Shown here: piece after piece, positions 26,882-38,899 of the stretch
Layout of the letters: each line of letters opens with the position of its first letter
Numbering within the stretch: the stretch's first letter is position 1
Source of the DNA: an uncultured Oscillospiraceae bacterium
GTDB lineage: Bacteria; Bacillota; Clostridia; Oscillospirales; Oscillospiraceae
NCBI GenBank assembly: GCA_947630755.1
Contig: CANRIU010000004.1
Coordinates: 1-64,000 of the forward strand
Length of the DNA stretch: 64,000 nucleotides
Direction: 5' to 3'
The notes under the pieces: generated by a model
The model's input: the letters and a program-made list of their open reading frames with translations, nothing else
Told to the model about the DNA's origin: nothing
The model's database searches: none
Translations under genes and position numbers: made by a program

Positions 26882-28035
26882 AAAAATCTGAGAAATCGGG
26901 TCTTGGAAGGCTAATAGGGAATGACGGCGTGCAGACGCTTCTGGCGTCGCTCCTGTGCATCCTGGGGGGCCTTCTCATCGGCTTTATCGTGCTCCTCATA
27001 ATCGAGCCCAGCGCGGCATGGGGCTCCATAACCGCGGTGGTCAAAAACTTCTTCCGCTATCCCTCCTCCCTTCAGGGCAAGTACCTGGGGCAGACGGTGG
27101 TGCGCACGGTGCCCCTTCTGATGTGCGCCCTCTCCGTGCTCTTTGCCTACAAGGTTGGCATGTTCAACATCGGCGCCGCGGGGCAGTACGTCATCGGCGC
27201 CTGCGCCACGCTCTACTGCGCCATAGCGCTGAAGCTCCCCTGGTTTGTCTGCCTGCTGGCGGGCGCCGCAGCCGGAGCGCTTCTGGGCGCCATCTCCGGC
27301 GTGCTGAAGACGCTGTGCAACGTAAACGTAGTCATCTCCGGCATAATGCTCAACTGGATCAGCCTCTATTTCACAAATAACCTTCTGGCCCGGGACGGCA
27401 TAAAGCGCCCCACGGGACCGGAGACCATACAGCTTGTCAACGCAAACCCCGGCGCGCTGATGCCCACCCTCGGCATAGACAAGCTCTTTGGCGAGAAAAG
27501 CGCCGGGATAGCCATACCTCTCGCGCTTATCATCGCCGTGCTGGTGTGGGTGGTGCTGAACAAGACGAAGTTCGGCTATGAGCTCCGGGCGACAGGAAAC
27601 AACCCCAACGCCGCAAAGTACGCCGGAATGAAGGAGAACAGGAACATCATCCTCACCATGGTCATAGCCGGGGGACTGGCGGGCCTTGGTGCGTCCCTCT
27701 TCTTCCTCACGGGACTTGTGGACTGGGAGACATCCATCAGCTCCGTGCCCGACATGGGCTTCAACGGCATAGCGGTGGCGTTCCTTGGCGGACTTTCACC
27801 TCTGGGCTCCATCCTCTCGGCCTTCTTCATCCAGCACATCACCTCCGGCGGCGGCGGAGTCGACCTGCGGTACTACTCCTCCCAGATCTCCTCCCTCATC
27901 TCCTCCCTCATCATCTTCCTGTGTGCCTTTGTCGGCTTCTTCAAGCTGGCGATACAGAACAGGATCCGGAAAAATGACGAGAAGAAGGCCGCCGCGCAAG
28001 CCAATGACTCCGGGAAAGGGGGCGAGGGTAAATGA
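26878..28035 (+). CDS. Nucleoside ABC transporter permease
   Basis: 385 aa polytopic; 'FNIGAAGQYVIGA', 'NVNVVISGIMLNWIS'; 4-nt overlap with the ATPase gene. Confidence 0.93.
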   Translation: MKKSEKSGLGRLIGNDGVQTLLASLLCILGGLLIGFIVLLIIEPSAAWGSITAVVKNFFRYPSSLQGKYLGQTVVRTVPLLMCALSVLFAYKVGMFNIGAAGQYVIGACATLYCAIALKLPWFVCLLAGAAAGALLGAISGVLKTLCNVNVVISGIMLNWISLYFTNNLLARDGIKRPTGPETIQLVNANPGALMPTLGIDKLFGEKSAGIAIPLALIIAVLVWVVLNKTKFGYELRATGNNPNAAKYAGMKENRNIILTMVIAGGLAGLGASLFFLTGLVDWETSISSVPDMGFNGIAVAFLGGLSPLGSILSAFFIQHITSGGGGVDLRYYSSQISSLISSLIIFLCAFVGFFKLAIQNRIRKNDEKKAAAQANDSGKGGEGK

Positions 28036-28976
28036 TCCTGCTTATACAGTACACCCTGATATTTGCCTCCGTCCTGATGCTGGTGGCCCTGGGCGGGTGC
28101 TTCTCGGAGCACTCCGGCGTCATCAATATCGGGCTCGAGGGCATCATGCTCATCGGCGCTCTGGGCGGGGCGCTGGCTATGAAGTTTATCCCCACCTCCG
28201 TGGGCGCGCCTGTGATGATCCTCTGCGTGATACTCGCCGCCGCGCTGTTCGGTATGCTGGCGTCGCTTTTCCTGGCTGTCGCCGCGATAACCTTCAAGGC
28301 GGACCAGACCATCACCGGGACCGCCATAAACATGCTGGCTGTCGCCGGGGCGACAGTGGCAGTTAAGGCCATGAACACCGCCGCCTCCGGCGGCTCCGAT
28401 GTGTCCTCCGAGATCGCCTACACCGGCGCCCGGGAGTTCTTCATGGTCCGCATAGGCTCCTTCCAGTTTAACTGGTTCATGCTTGTGGCCGTAGTGTGCC
28501 TCGTCATAAGCTACATCTGCCTTTACAAGACCCGCTTCGGGCTGCGGCTCATGGCCTGCGGCGAGCACCCCCAGGCGGCGGACTCCGTGGGTATCAACGT
28601 GGCGAAGATGCGCTACGCCGGGGTGCTTATCTCCGGCGTGCTGGGCGGACTTGGCGGAATCGTCTACATCACCGCCGGGACAAACGCCTGGAAGTTTGAA
28701 AACGGCGTGGCGGGCTTCGGGTTCCTGGCCCTGGCTGTCATGATTTTCGGCGCGTGGCACCCGGTGAAGATCGCCCTCGCGGCCCTGCTGTTCGGATTCT
28801 TCCGGGCGCTGGGCAACGTCTACACCGGAATACCCTTTATGGCGGCGCTGAATCTCAACTCCACCGTATACAATATGCTTCCGTACATAATCTCCCTCAT
28901 CGTCCTGGCCTTTACCTCCAAGAGGTCGAGAGCCCCCAAGGCGGAGGGCATACCCTACGACAAATCCCAGAGGTGA
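28032..28976 (+). CDS. Nucleoside ABC transporter permease
   Basis: 314 aa polytopic; '[26 protein letters not shown]'; 4-nt overlap with upstream gene. Confidence 0.93.
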   Translation: MILLIQYTLIFASVLMLVALGGCFSEHSGVINIGLEGIMLIGALGGALAMKFIPTSVGAPVMILCVILAAALFGMLASLFLAVAAITFKADQTITGTAINMLAVAGATVAVKAMNTAASGGSDVSSEIAYTGAREFFMVRIGSFQFNWFMLVAVVCLVISYICLYKTRFGLRLMACGEHPQAADSVGINVAKMRYAGVLISGVLGGLGGIVYITAGTNAWKFENGVAGFGFLALAVMIFGAWHPVKIALAALLFGFFRALGNVYTGIPFMAALNLNSTVYNMLPYIISLIVLAFTSKRSRAPKAEGIPYDKSQR

Positions 28977-29016
28977 CGAGTCGGGGCGGAGGCCCCGGCC
29001 TGCTTCCAGGAATCAT

Positions 29017-29051
29017 TTCCGGGCCGCCGAAAGCCGGCGGCCCGGAATTTT
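29017..29051 (+). terminator. Terminator/attenuator-like hairpin after permease genes
   Basis: ttccgggccgccg-aaagc-cggcggcccggaa followed by TTTT. Confidence 0.65.
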
Positions 29052-29082
29052 AAGAATCATAATATTCAGGGAAGGTGATAAA

Positions 29083-29850
29083 ATGATCCCGTCCGAACTG
29101 CAATATCACATCCAGTGCAAGCCCGGGGATGTGGGCAGGTATGTGCTTCTGCCCGGGGACCCCGGCAGGTGCGAGTCCATAGCGGACCTATTCGACGAGC
29201 CGCATTTTGTGGTGCAAAACCGGGAGTACCGCGTCTACACGGGCACGCTTCTGGGAGAGAAGGTCTCCGTCTGCTCCACGGGTATCGGCGGGCCCTCCGC
29301 CGCCATCGCCATGGAGGAGCTCACCGCCATTGGCGCTGACACCTTCGTGCGGGTGGGCACCTGCGGGGGAATCGACCTGGAGGTCCAGTCCGGCGACATC
29401 GTCGTCGCCACCGGGGCCATACGCTTTGAGCACACCAGCATGGAGTACGCGCCCATAGAGTTTCCCGCCGTGTCGGATTTCGGCGTGGCGCTGGCGCTTC
29501 GGGACGCGTCCCTTGCCCTGGGGTACAGGACCCATCTGGGTGTCGTCCAGTGCAAGGACAGCTTCTACGGGCAGCACTCCCCGACGCGGATGCCCGTAAG
29601 CTATGAGCTTCTGCAAAAGTGGGAGGCGTGGAAGCGCCTTGGCGTCAAGGCCAGCGAGATGGAGTCCGCGGCGCTCTTTGTAGCCGCCTCGGCGCTGAAG
29701 GTCCGCTGCGGGAGCTGCTTCCATGTGGTGTGGAACCAGGAGCGGGAGGCCGCGGGCCTCGACCAGAAGGAGAGCCACGACACCTCCGCCGCCGTCAAGG
29801 TCGGCGTCGAGGCGGTAAAGCGGCTCATTGAGCTGGACAGGGCGAAGTAA
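29083..29850 (+). CDS. udp: Uridine phosphorylase family nucleoside phosphorylase
   Basis: '[35 protein letters not shown]', '[10 protein letters not shown]', '[16 protein letters not shown]'. Confidence 0.9.
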   Translation: MIPSELQYHIQCKPGDVGRYVLLPGDPGRCESIADLFDEPHFVVQNREYRVYTGTLLGEKVSVCSTGIGGPSAAIAMEELTAIGADTFVRVGTCGGIDLEVQSGDIVVATGAIRFEHTSMEYAPIEFPAVSDFGVALALRDASLALGYRTHLGVVQCKDSFYGQHSPTRMPVSYELLQKWEAWKRLGVKASEMESAALFVAASALKVRCGSCFHVVWNQEREAAGLDQKESHDTSAAVKVGVEAVKRLIELDRAK

Positions 29851-29861
29851 AGGAGCGGAAA

Positions 29862-31049
29862 ATGAACCGATACGACCGTATATTTGTGGTGGTACTGGAC
29901 TCCGTTGGGATCGGCGAGATGCCGGACGCCGCCGGGTACGGCGACGCCGGGACGGATACCCTGGGGCACATCTCCGCCACGGCGGGGCTTAAAATACCGA
30001 ATCTGGCGAGGCTCGGCATCGGAAACCTCCGGCCCCTTGCCACCGTGCCCCCCGCGGAGAGACCCATGGGATACCGGGCGGTCCTCCGGGAGGCAAGCTG
30101 CGCCAAGGACACCCTCACAGGGCACTGGGAGATGATGGGCATACTCACCACCACGCCCTTCCGGACATTCTCGGAGACCGGATTTCCCCCGGAGCTCATC
30201 GCGGAGCTGGAGAGGCGGACCGGGCGGAGGATAATCGGCAACAAGTCCGCCAGCGGCACCGAGATCCTTGAGGAGCTGGGCGAGGAGGAGACAGCCACCG
30301 GGCATCTGATAGTCTACACCTCTGCCGACTCCGTTTTGCAGATCTGCGGCAACGAGGAGACAATGGGCCTTGCGGAGCTCTACCGCTGCTGCGAGATCGC
30401 CCGGGAGCTGACGCTCCGGGACGAGTGGCGGGTGGGGCGGGTCATAGCCCGGCCCTATGTGGGCAGAAGGCGCGGGGAATTTAAGCGTACCTCCAACCGT
30501 CACGACTACGCCCTCCCGCCCACGGGCGAGACGGACATGGACGCCCTCAAGGGCGCGGGGCTTGATGTAATAGCCGTGGGTAAAATAAACGACATCTTTG
30601 ACGGGCACGGCGTCACCGAGGCGATGAAGTCAAAAAGCTCCGTCCACGGCATGGAGCAGACCATTGAGCTTGCGGACTGGGACTTCCGGGGGCTTTGCTA
30701 TGTGAATCTTGTGGACTTTGACGCCCTCTGGGGACACCGCCGGGACCCGGTGGGCTACGCCGGGGAGCTGGAGCGCTTTGACGAGAAGCTCGGCGCGCTG
30801 CTGCCGAAGCTTGGCCGGCGGGACCTTCTCATACTCACCGCCGACCACGGCAACGACCCCACACACACCGGGACGGACCACACCCGGGAGAAGGTCCCGT
30901 TTCTCGCCTGGTCGCCCTCCATGGAGGGGGGTGGGGAGCTTCCCGAGCAGGAGACCTTCGGCGTTATCGGCGCCACCGTGCTCGACAACTTCGGCGTCGC
31001 CATGCCGGAGAACGCCATAGGGACGTCGCTGCTGCCGCTTTTGAGATGA
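29862..31049 (+). CDS. deoB: Phosphopentomutase
   Basis: '[30 protein letters not shown]', '[12 protein letters not shown]', '[28 protein letters not shown]'. Confidence 0.96.
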   Translation: MNRYDRIFVVVLDSVGIGEMPDAAGYGDAGTDTLGHISATAGLKIPNLARLGIGNLRPLATVPPAERPMGYRAVLREASCAKDTLTGHWEMMGILTTTPFRTFSETGFPPELIAELERRTGRRIIGNKSASGTEILEELGEEETATGHLIVYTSADSVLQICGNEETMGLAELYRCCEIARELTLRDEWRVGRVIARPYVGRRRGEFKRTSNRHDYALPPTGETDMDALKGAGLDVIAVGKINDIFDGHGVTEAMKSKSSVHGMEQTIELADWDFRGLCYVNLVDFDALWGHRRDPVGYAGELERFDEKLGALLPKLGRRDLLILTADHGNDPTHTGTDHTREKVPFLAWSPSMEGGGELPEQETFGVIGATVLDNFGVAMPENAIGTSLLPLLR

Positions 31050-31059
31050 GGTGATGGGC

Positions 31060-31455
31060 ATGACAACTGATGAGCTGTGCAGGAAGGCCGTGGAGATGAT
31101 TGAGATGGCCTACGCGCCATACTCCCACTTCCGGGTGGGGGCGGCGGTAGAGTGCGACGACGGCACGGTCTACACCGGGTGCAACATCGAAAACGCCGCC
31201 TTCACCCCCACAAGCTGCGCCGAGCGCACCGCGATGTTCAAGGCCGTGAGCGAGGGGCATCGGCGATTTCGCCGCATAGCCGTCGCAGCGGAGACGGAGG
31301 ATTTTACCGCACCCTGCGGCGTCTGCCGCCAGGTGATGATGGAGTTCTCCCCGGACATGGACGTGCTGATGGTGAACCGCGCCGGGCAGGTCCGGACGGT
31401 GCCGCTGCGGGAGCTTCTGCCCTGCGGCTTTGACAGCAAAAGCCTGCTTGGGTGA
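31060..31455 (+). CDS. cdd: Cytidine deaminase
   Basis: 'APYSHFRVGAAVECDDGTVYTGCNIENAAFTPTSCAERTA', 'PCGVCRQVMMEF'. Confidence 0.95.
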   Translation: MTTDELCRKAVEMIEMAYAPYSHFRVGAAVECDDGTVYTGCNIENAAFTPTSCAERTAMFKAVSEGHRRFRRIAVAAETEDFTAPCGVCRQVMMEFSPDMDVLMVNRAGQVRTVPLRELLPCGFDSKSLLG

Positions 31456-31500
31456 GAGGAAGAGCCGGAGACTGACCAGTTGACGCACAGGATATTGAAT

Positions 31501-31534
31501 AAATGGCGGCGGGGTAAACACCCTGCCGCCATTT
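31501..31534. terminator. Bidirectional terminator between convergent genes
   Basis: aaatggcggcgggg ... ccctgccgccatttt. Confidence 0.7.
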
Positions 31535-31552
31535 TACTTTATTTTACTTTGG

Positions 31553-33187
31553 TTATTCGTTGGGGTAGGGCTCCAAAAAGGCGTGGAAGTGGCGCATGGG
31601 AAGGTCCCGGCCCCAGGTGATACGCATATTGGGGATGCTGTCCCGGTCCTCATAGAGGGCCTTTACCGCCGCTATCACATAATCGAGGTGCTCACGGCTC
31701 AGCTGACTGCGGTTGACGGCGAAGCGGACCACGTTGCAAAGCTCCTCCTGCTGCTCCGGGGTCTTAAGGTCGTACTCCATGGAGTAGTCGCCCAGCTCCG
31801 AGACCCGGATGCCGTAACGCCGGATAAGCTCCACGGAGAAGCCCTGGCCGGCGAAGCTCTCGTGGCTTCTTTTGCCGTCAAAAAACTCCGTCATGTTGAT
31901 GTAGACCCCGTGGCCACCCGCGGGGAGGACGACGCCGCGCACGCCCGCCTTGTAGAAGCCCTGGGCCAGGTACTCGCACTGCTCGATGCGGGCTTTCTGG
32001 TAGTTGAAATCGCACTCCTCGTAGAGTCCCGCCGCCAGGGCCATGATGTCCCGGCCGGACATCCCGCCGTAGGAGTCGTTGCCGTAGCAGGAGATCTGCT
32101 TGACCTTCAAAAGCACCCCCACGTCGGTTTTCACGCTGCCGTCCGGGTTGAAATCCGAAAACTTGCGCCAGAAGCGGCCCTTATCCCTAAAGGCCAGCAT
32201 CCCGCCCATGTTGGCGTGACCGTTCTTTTTCGCGGACATGGTGAAACCGTCGCAGTAGGAGAACATCTCAGTGGCGATCTCGGCAATGGACTTGCCCTCA
32301 TACCCCGGCTCGTTCATTTTGATGAAGCAGGCATTTTCCGCCCAGCGGGCCGCGTCGAACATGAAGGGAATGTCGTACTCCGCCGCAATCTTCGCCGTCT
32401 CCCGGATACTCCGCATGGAGACGGGCTGACCGCAGACGGTGTTGTTGGTGATAGTGGTGTAGATGAGCGGCACGTTCTCCGGGCCGACCGTTTCGATGAG
32501 CTGGCGCAGCTTCACCACATCCATGTCGCCCTTGAAGGGGTTGCGCTCATATTTGCCGCCCTCCGGGACTTCGTAGAGAAGCTGCTTGTTGTAGAGGTTC
32601 CGGGGAATGGACCCCATCTGCTTGATGTTGCCCTCCGTGGTGTCAAAATGCCCGTTGGAGGGGATGGTAAAGACGTGACCGGGGTGGCGCTTTGCCATGA
32701 TGGAGCGCACCAGCTCAAAGAGCACCGACTCCGCCGCCCGCCCTTGTTGGATGATGAAGGCGTTGGGGCGCTCAAGCTGTTTTGCCCCGCCGTTGAAAAG
32801 CCCGCCCTCGTATTCGCACAGGTAAAGCTCGTCCATCATTTTGTCAATGTCCGTGCAGCCGGTGCGGATAAGGTCGATGGCTTTTTTCCAATTTTTCTCC
32901 CCGCCGCGCTCAAAGACATCCCGGAACGCCTCCAGCAGCACATAGTACCCCTTGTTGCGCCCGTAGGACTCGTCCCCTAAGAACATGGACGCCCACTGGA
33001 GGTCCGTCATGGCCGTGGTGCCGGAGTCCGACAGCATATCCACCGTCAGCATCCCGGCAGGGAAGGCAAACTCGTTGTAGTGGGTGGCCTTCAAGGCTCT
33101 CTCCCGCTGCTCCATTGTGACTGGCGGGATGCTGCGGGAAACGTAGGTCATAGCCCGAGGCGCGGGCACGTTAAGCGTGTATTCCAT
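31553..33187 (-). CDS. Tryptophanase / tyrosine phenol-lyase family PLP-dependent lyase
   Basis: 544 aa; 'YNEFAFPAGMLTVDMLSDSGTTAMTDLQWA', 'DGFTMSAKKNGHANMGGMLAF', 'RITWGRDLPMRHFHAFLEPYP'. Confidence 0.85.
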   Translation of the reverse strand: MEYTLNVPAPRAMTYVSRSIPPVTMEQRERALKATHYNEFAFPAGMLTVDMLSDSGTTAMTDLQWASMFLGDESYGRNKGYYVLLEAFRDVFERGGEKNWKKAIDLIRTGCTDIDKMMDELYLCEYEGGLFNGGAKQLERPNAFIIQQGRAAESVLFELVRSIMAKRHPGHVFTIPSNGHFDTTEGNIKQMGSIPRNLYNKQLLYEVPEGGKYERNPFKGDMDVVKLRQLIETVGPENVPLIYTTITNNTVCGQPVSMRSIRETAKIAAEYDIPFMFDAARWAENACFIKMNEPGYEGKSIAEIATEMFSYCDGFTMSAKKNGHANMGGMLAFRDKGRFWRKFSDFNPDGSVKTDVGVLLKVKQISCYGNDSYGGMSGRDIMALAAGLYEECDFNYQKARIEQCEYLAQGFYKAGVRGVVLPAGGHGVYINMTEFFDGKRSHESFAGQGFSVELIRRYGIRVSELGDYSMEYDLKTPEQQEELCNVVRFAVNRSQLSREHLDYVIAAVKALYEDRDSIPNMRITWGRDLPMRHFHAFLEPYPNE

Positions 33188-33431
33188 CTCTATCTCTCCC
33201 TTTGCCCCAAAGGGGGCGTGTTATTTGAGATTATTTTACCAAATTTTCACCCGGCAGTCAACAAAACGCCTAAAAGCTGGTAATTCAATAGTGCGTTAAA
33301 TTGGCAAAATACCGGGAAAACAGCCGTAAAAACGGCTTCTGATTTTTGAAATGACATTGTTCTGCATATCTCCGGGCAAATGCGAAAGAATATTTTTTGA
33401 GGAAAATCAAATAAAAGGGGAGGGAAATCAG

Positions 33432-33878
33432 ATGAAAATGACAAATAAAGAGTACAACGAATATGTAAAACGGGTGACGCCGAACTCAAAGCTCCCCAGA
33501 AATATGCTCAGGGCCTTTCTGGTCGGCGGCGCCATATGCTGCGTGGGGCAGGGCATACTTGACGGGCTTAAGTACGCGGGGCTGAATGAGGAGAACGCCG
33601 CCACGGCGTCCAGCATAATCCTCGTCCTGCTGGGGGCGCTGCTCACGGGAATAGGCATATACGACACCATCGCCAAGTTTGCCGGAGCGGGGACCCTTGT
33701 GCCGATAACGGGGTTTGCAAACTCCGTGGTATCCCCGGCGCTGGAGTTTAAAACCGAGGGGTATATCACGGGCACGGCGGCGAAGATGTTCATTATCGCG
33801 GGGCCGGTCATTGTGTTCGGGATCACAAGCTCCATCGTCTACGGCGTCTTGCTTGTGCTCTTTAATACGCTTCTCTAA
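33432..33878 (+). CDS. spoVAC: Stage V sporulation protein AC (SpoVAC family)
   Basis: 'NSKLPRNMLRAFLVGGAICCVGQG', 'LVPITGFANSVVSPALEFKTEGYITGTAAKMFIIAGPVIVFG'. Confidence 0.9.
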   Translation: MKMTNKEYNEYVKRVTPNSKLPRNMLRAFLVGGAICCVGQGILDGLKYAGLNEENAATASSIILVLLGALLTGIGIYDTIAKFAGAGTLVPITGFANSVVSPALEFKTEGYITGTAAKMFIIAGPVIVFGITSSIVYGVLLVLFNTLL

Positions 33879-33943
33879 TAAAAAGCAGTATAACACGAGA
33901 GCGCTTTTCGGCAAAGGTCCGCCTTTGACGGAGGGAAACAGGC

Positions 33944-33982
33944 AAAAAAGTCCCGGACAGTCAATCTGTCCGGGACTTTTTT
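33944..33982. terminator. Strong bidirectional terminator between spoVAC and sulfatase
   Basis: aaaaaagtcccggacag-tcaat-ctgtccgggacttttttg. Confidence 0.9.
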
Positions 33983-34034
33983 GCGGTTATCTGCGGGGAG
34001 CGGGCGGCTTTCACCGGAGGTCGGCTTTTTCCGG

Positions 34035-35516
34035 TCACCACTTTGCCTCGTTTATGGTCTTTCGCATCAGCGGCGCCCAGGCGGTGGGCTTGAAGGGCTC
34101 CTTACGGGAGACCCGGTCCTCCGGCATTTTGACCTCCGGCGGGCACTGCCAGTGCTCCTTCTCATCCTCGAAGGGGCACTTCATCAGCACGCGAAGCTGC
34201 TTTACCACCCAGCGCTCGTGCTCCATGACCTGGTCGTAGGTCCTGTATTTTTCCGTCTCCGCCCGGAGCCTTTCGGCTATATCCGGGTGGTCCGTTATGA
34301 CGTTTTTCCGCTCGCCGGGGTCGGAGGCAAGGTCAAAGAGCATATCCTCCCCCTCAAAGCCTGAGTAGGTGATGAATTTCCACTGCCGCCAGCGGACCAT
34401 GCGCCCCAGGGACGTGCCGCCGGAGGCGAGGTATGTGTACTGCTCGGAGACCACCATCCTGTCGGAGGCGTCCTCACCCATTATCTGGGGCAGGATGCTC
34501 CTGCCGTCGCCGGGTATTATCTCCGCCCCGGCAAGGTCGCAGACTGTGGGCCCCACGTCAAGGAGGCTCACGGGGCTGTCGACACGGACTCCGGCGGGGA
34601 TGCCGTCGCCCTGTATGATGAAGGGGATGTGGACGGAGGGGTCGTAAAAGACCTGCTTTCCGAAGTAGCCCCTGTCCCCGTTCATGTCGCCGTGGTCGGA
34701 GACGTAGATAAACACGCCCTCGTGTCCCGTGCGCTTTAAATACGCCTGAAAAGCCTCATAGACCGCGGACATATTTCTGTCCACAGTCTCGGTGAGGGCG
34801 TAGTAGGCCGCCCGGGCTGCCCGGACGACCTGGGGGTCTGTCTCCCGCATTTTCCCGGCGAGGGCCGGGTGCTCAAAGCCCGGGTCGGAGGCGCCGTCCA
34901 GGGGCACCTTGTCCATATAGTAGTCGTAGAGCTCCCGGGAGGCCACATAGGGGAAGTGGGGACCGTAGACCCCCACGGTCAAAAACTGCGGGCGGTCATG
35001 GTCCTGAGAGAGGTACTCAAGGGCGCGCTGCGTGACGTATTTGTCGTACTCCAGAACCGGGGAGTTCCCCGCGCCGATGCAGTAGACGGAGCTGTTCTCG
35101 TCAAAGCCGATGTAGCGCTCCTCCCCGGGGCGGGGAGGGGGGTTGTTGTGGAACACCGGGGTCCTGTCCCCGGCGATGCGGCGCTCGTAGCCGTGGCGCT
35201 GGTCGGGGCCCACGAAGTGCATCCTGCCGCACAACACAGTCTCATACCCGGAGGCGGAGAGGCTGTGGAGGAAGGTGGCTTTGTCGGAGCTTATGGAGTT
35301 GAAGTTAAACAGCACCCCGTTGTTGCTGGGCAGCTGCCCGGAAATCATGGCGGCCCTTGCCGGGACGCACAGCGGGCAGGCGGTCTGGGCGGCGGTCATC
35401 ACGGCGCCGTTTTTTACAAGGTAGTCCATCATGGGCGTGCGCACGACCCTGTCCCCGGCGTTCGACTGGAGACGGTAGGAGTGCTGGTCGGACATGTATA
35501 GGAGAATATCCTTCAT
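34035..35516 (-). CDS. Sulfatase (Cys-type, formylglycine-dependent)
   Basis: 493 aa; 'DILLYMSDQHSYR', 'ACPLCVPARAAMISG' (C-x-P-x-R), 'IYVSDHGDMNGDRGYFGKQVFYDPSVHIPFI'. Confidence 0.92.
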   Translation of the reverse strand: MKDILLYMSDQHSYRLQSNAGDRVVRTPMMDYLVKNGAVMTAAQTACPLCVPARAAMISGQLPSNNGVLFNFNSISSDKATFLHSLSASGYETVLCGRMHFVGPDQRHGYERRIAGDRTPVFHNNPPPRPGEERYIGFDENSSVYCIGAGNSPVLEYDKYVTQRALEYLSQDHDRPQFLTVGVYGPHFPYVASRELYDYYMDKVPLDGASDPGFEHPALAGKMRETDPQVVRAARAAYYALTETVDRNMSAVYEAFQAYLKRTGHEGVFIYVSDHGDMNGDRGYFGKQVFYDPSVHIPFIIQGDGIPAGVRVDSPVSLLDVGPTVCDLAGAEIIPGDGRSILPQIMGEDASDRMVVSEQYTYLASGGTSLGRMVRWRQWKFITYSGFEGEDMLFDLASDPGERKNVITDHPDIAERLRAETEKYRTYDQVMEHERWVVKQLRVLMKCPFEDEKEHWQCPPEVKMPEDRVSRKEPFKPTAWAPLMRKTINEAKW

Positions 35517-35677
35517 GACTGCCTCCTTCCGGTTTATGAAAGAAGCGGGGGCAGCGCGCGGCGCCGCCCCCGCTCAGTTTGCATAAAACCCAAATTCAAT
35601 AATTTTCACGGCGGGTCTTCCGCACATTTCCCCTTGGCATTGGAAGGCCGCCAAAGGCGGTCTTCCAAATCGGTCAG

Positions 35678-36331
35678 TTATTCGCCGAAGGCGGCTATGT
35701 AGTCCTTGCGGAAGAGCTCGATGCCGATGTCGGTGAGGGGGTGGTCAATCATCTGGTTGAGTATGGCGTAGGGGACGGTGGCGATGTCGGCTCCCGCGAG
35801 AGCGCACTGGGAGACGTGGATGGGGCTCTGGATGGAGGCGGCGATGATCTCGGTCTTTATGCCGTAGTTGCGGAAGATGGTGACGATGTCACGGATGAGG
35901 TCGATGCCCGGGGTGTCAATGTTGTTGAGACGGGCGAGGAAGGGGGAGACGTAGGTCGCCCCGGCGCGGGCGGCTAAAAGCGCCTGATTGGGGGTGAAGA
36001 TGAGGGTGACGTTGGTCTTGATGCCCTCGGCGGTGAGGACCTTGACGGCCTTGAGGCCCTCCTTGGTCATGGGGATCTTCACCACCATGTTGGGGTGGAT
36101 GGCGGCAATCTCCCGGCCCTCGGCAATCATGTCCTCGGCCTTTGTGGTGGTGGCCTTTACCTCGCCGGAGATGGGGCCGTCAACGATGGAGGTGATCTCC
36201 TTTATGACCTCCTTGAAGTCCCGGCCCTCGCGGGCGATAAGGGTGGGGTTGGTGGTGACGCCGCAGATGACGCCGAGATCGTTGATGTCCCGGATCTGAT
36301 CTACGTTGGCGGTGTCGATGAACAGTTTCAT
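35678..36331 (-). CDS. Fructose-6-phosphate aldolase / small transaldolase-like protein
   Basis: 217 aa; '[32 protein letters not shown]', '[14 protein letters not shown]', '[30 protein letters not shown]'. Confidence 0.93.
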   Translation of the reverse strand: MKLFIDTANVDQIRDINDLGVICGVTTNPTLIAREGRDFKEVIKEITSIVDGPISGEVKATTTKAEDMIAEGREIAAIHPNMVVKIPMTKEGLKAVKVLTAEGIKTNVTLIFTPNQALLAARAGATYVSPFLARLNNIDTPGIDLIRDIVTIFRNYGIKTEIIAASIQSPIHVSQCALAGADIATVPYAILNQMIDHPLTDIGIELFRKDYIAAFGE

Positions 36332-36403
36332 TTTGATCGTCCTTTCATTTGATAAAGTATAAGGTTTGATTTGTATGATTTTAGCCCGAGACGGGGCTTG
36401 AAG

Positions 36404-38860
<2,457 letters not shown>

Positions 38861-38899
38861 TTATCCTGCTCCTTTCACGAATTTGTGTTTTTCCCGAAA

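Noticed and set aside
34035-36331. Sulfoquinovose (sulfo-transaldolase) pathway
   Set aside because: The small transaldolase and sulfatase raised the idea, but there is no GH31-type sulfoquinovosidase or recognisable sulfolactaldehyde enzyme in the window, and a sulfatase is not part of that chemistry.
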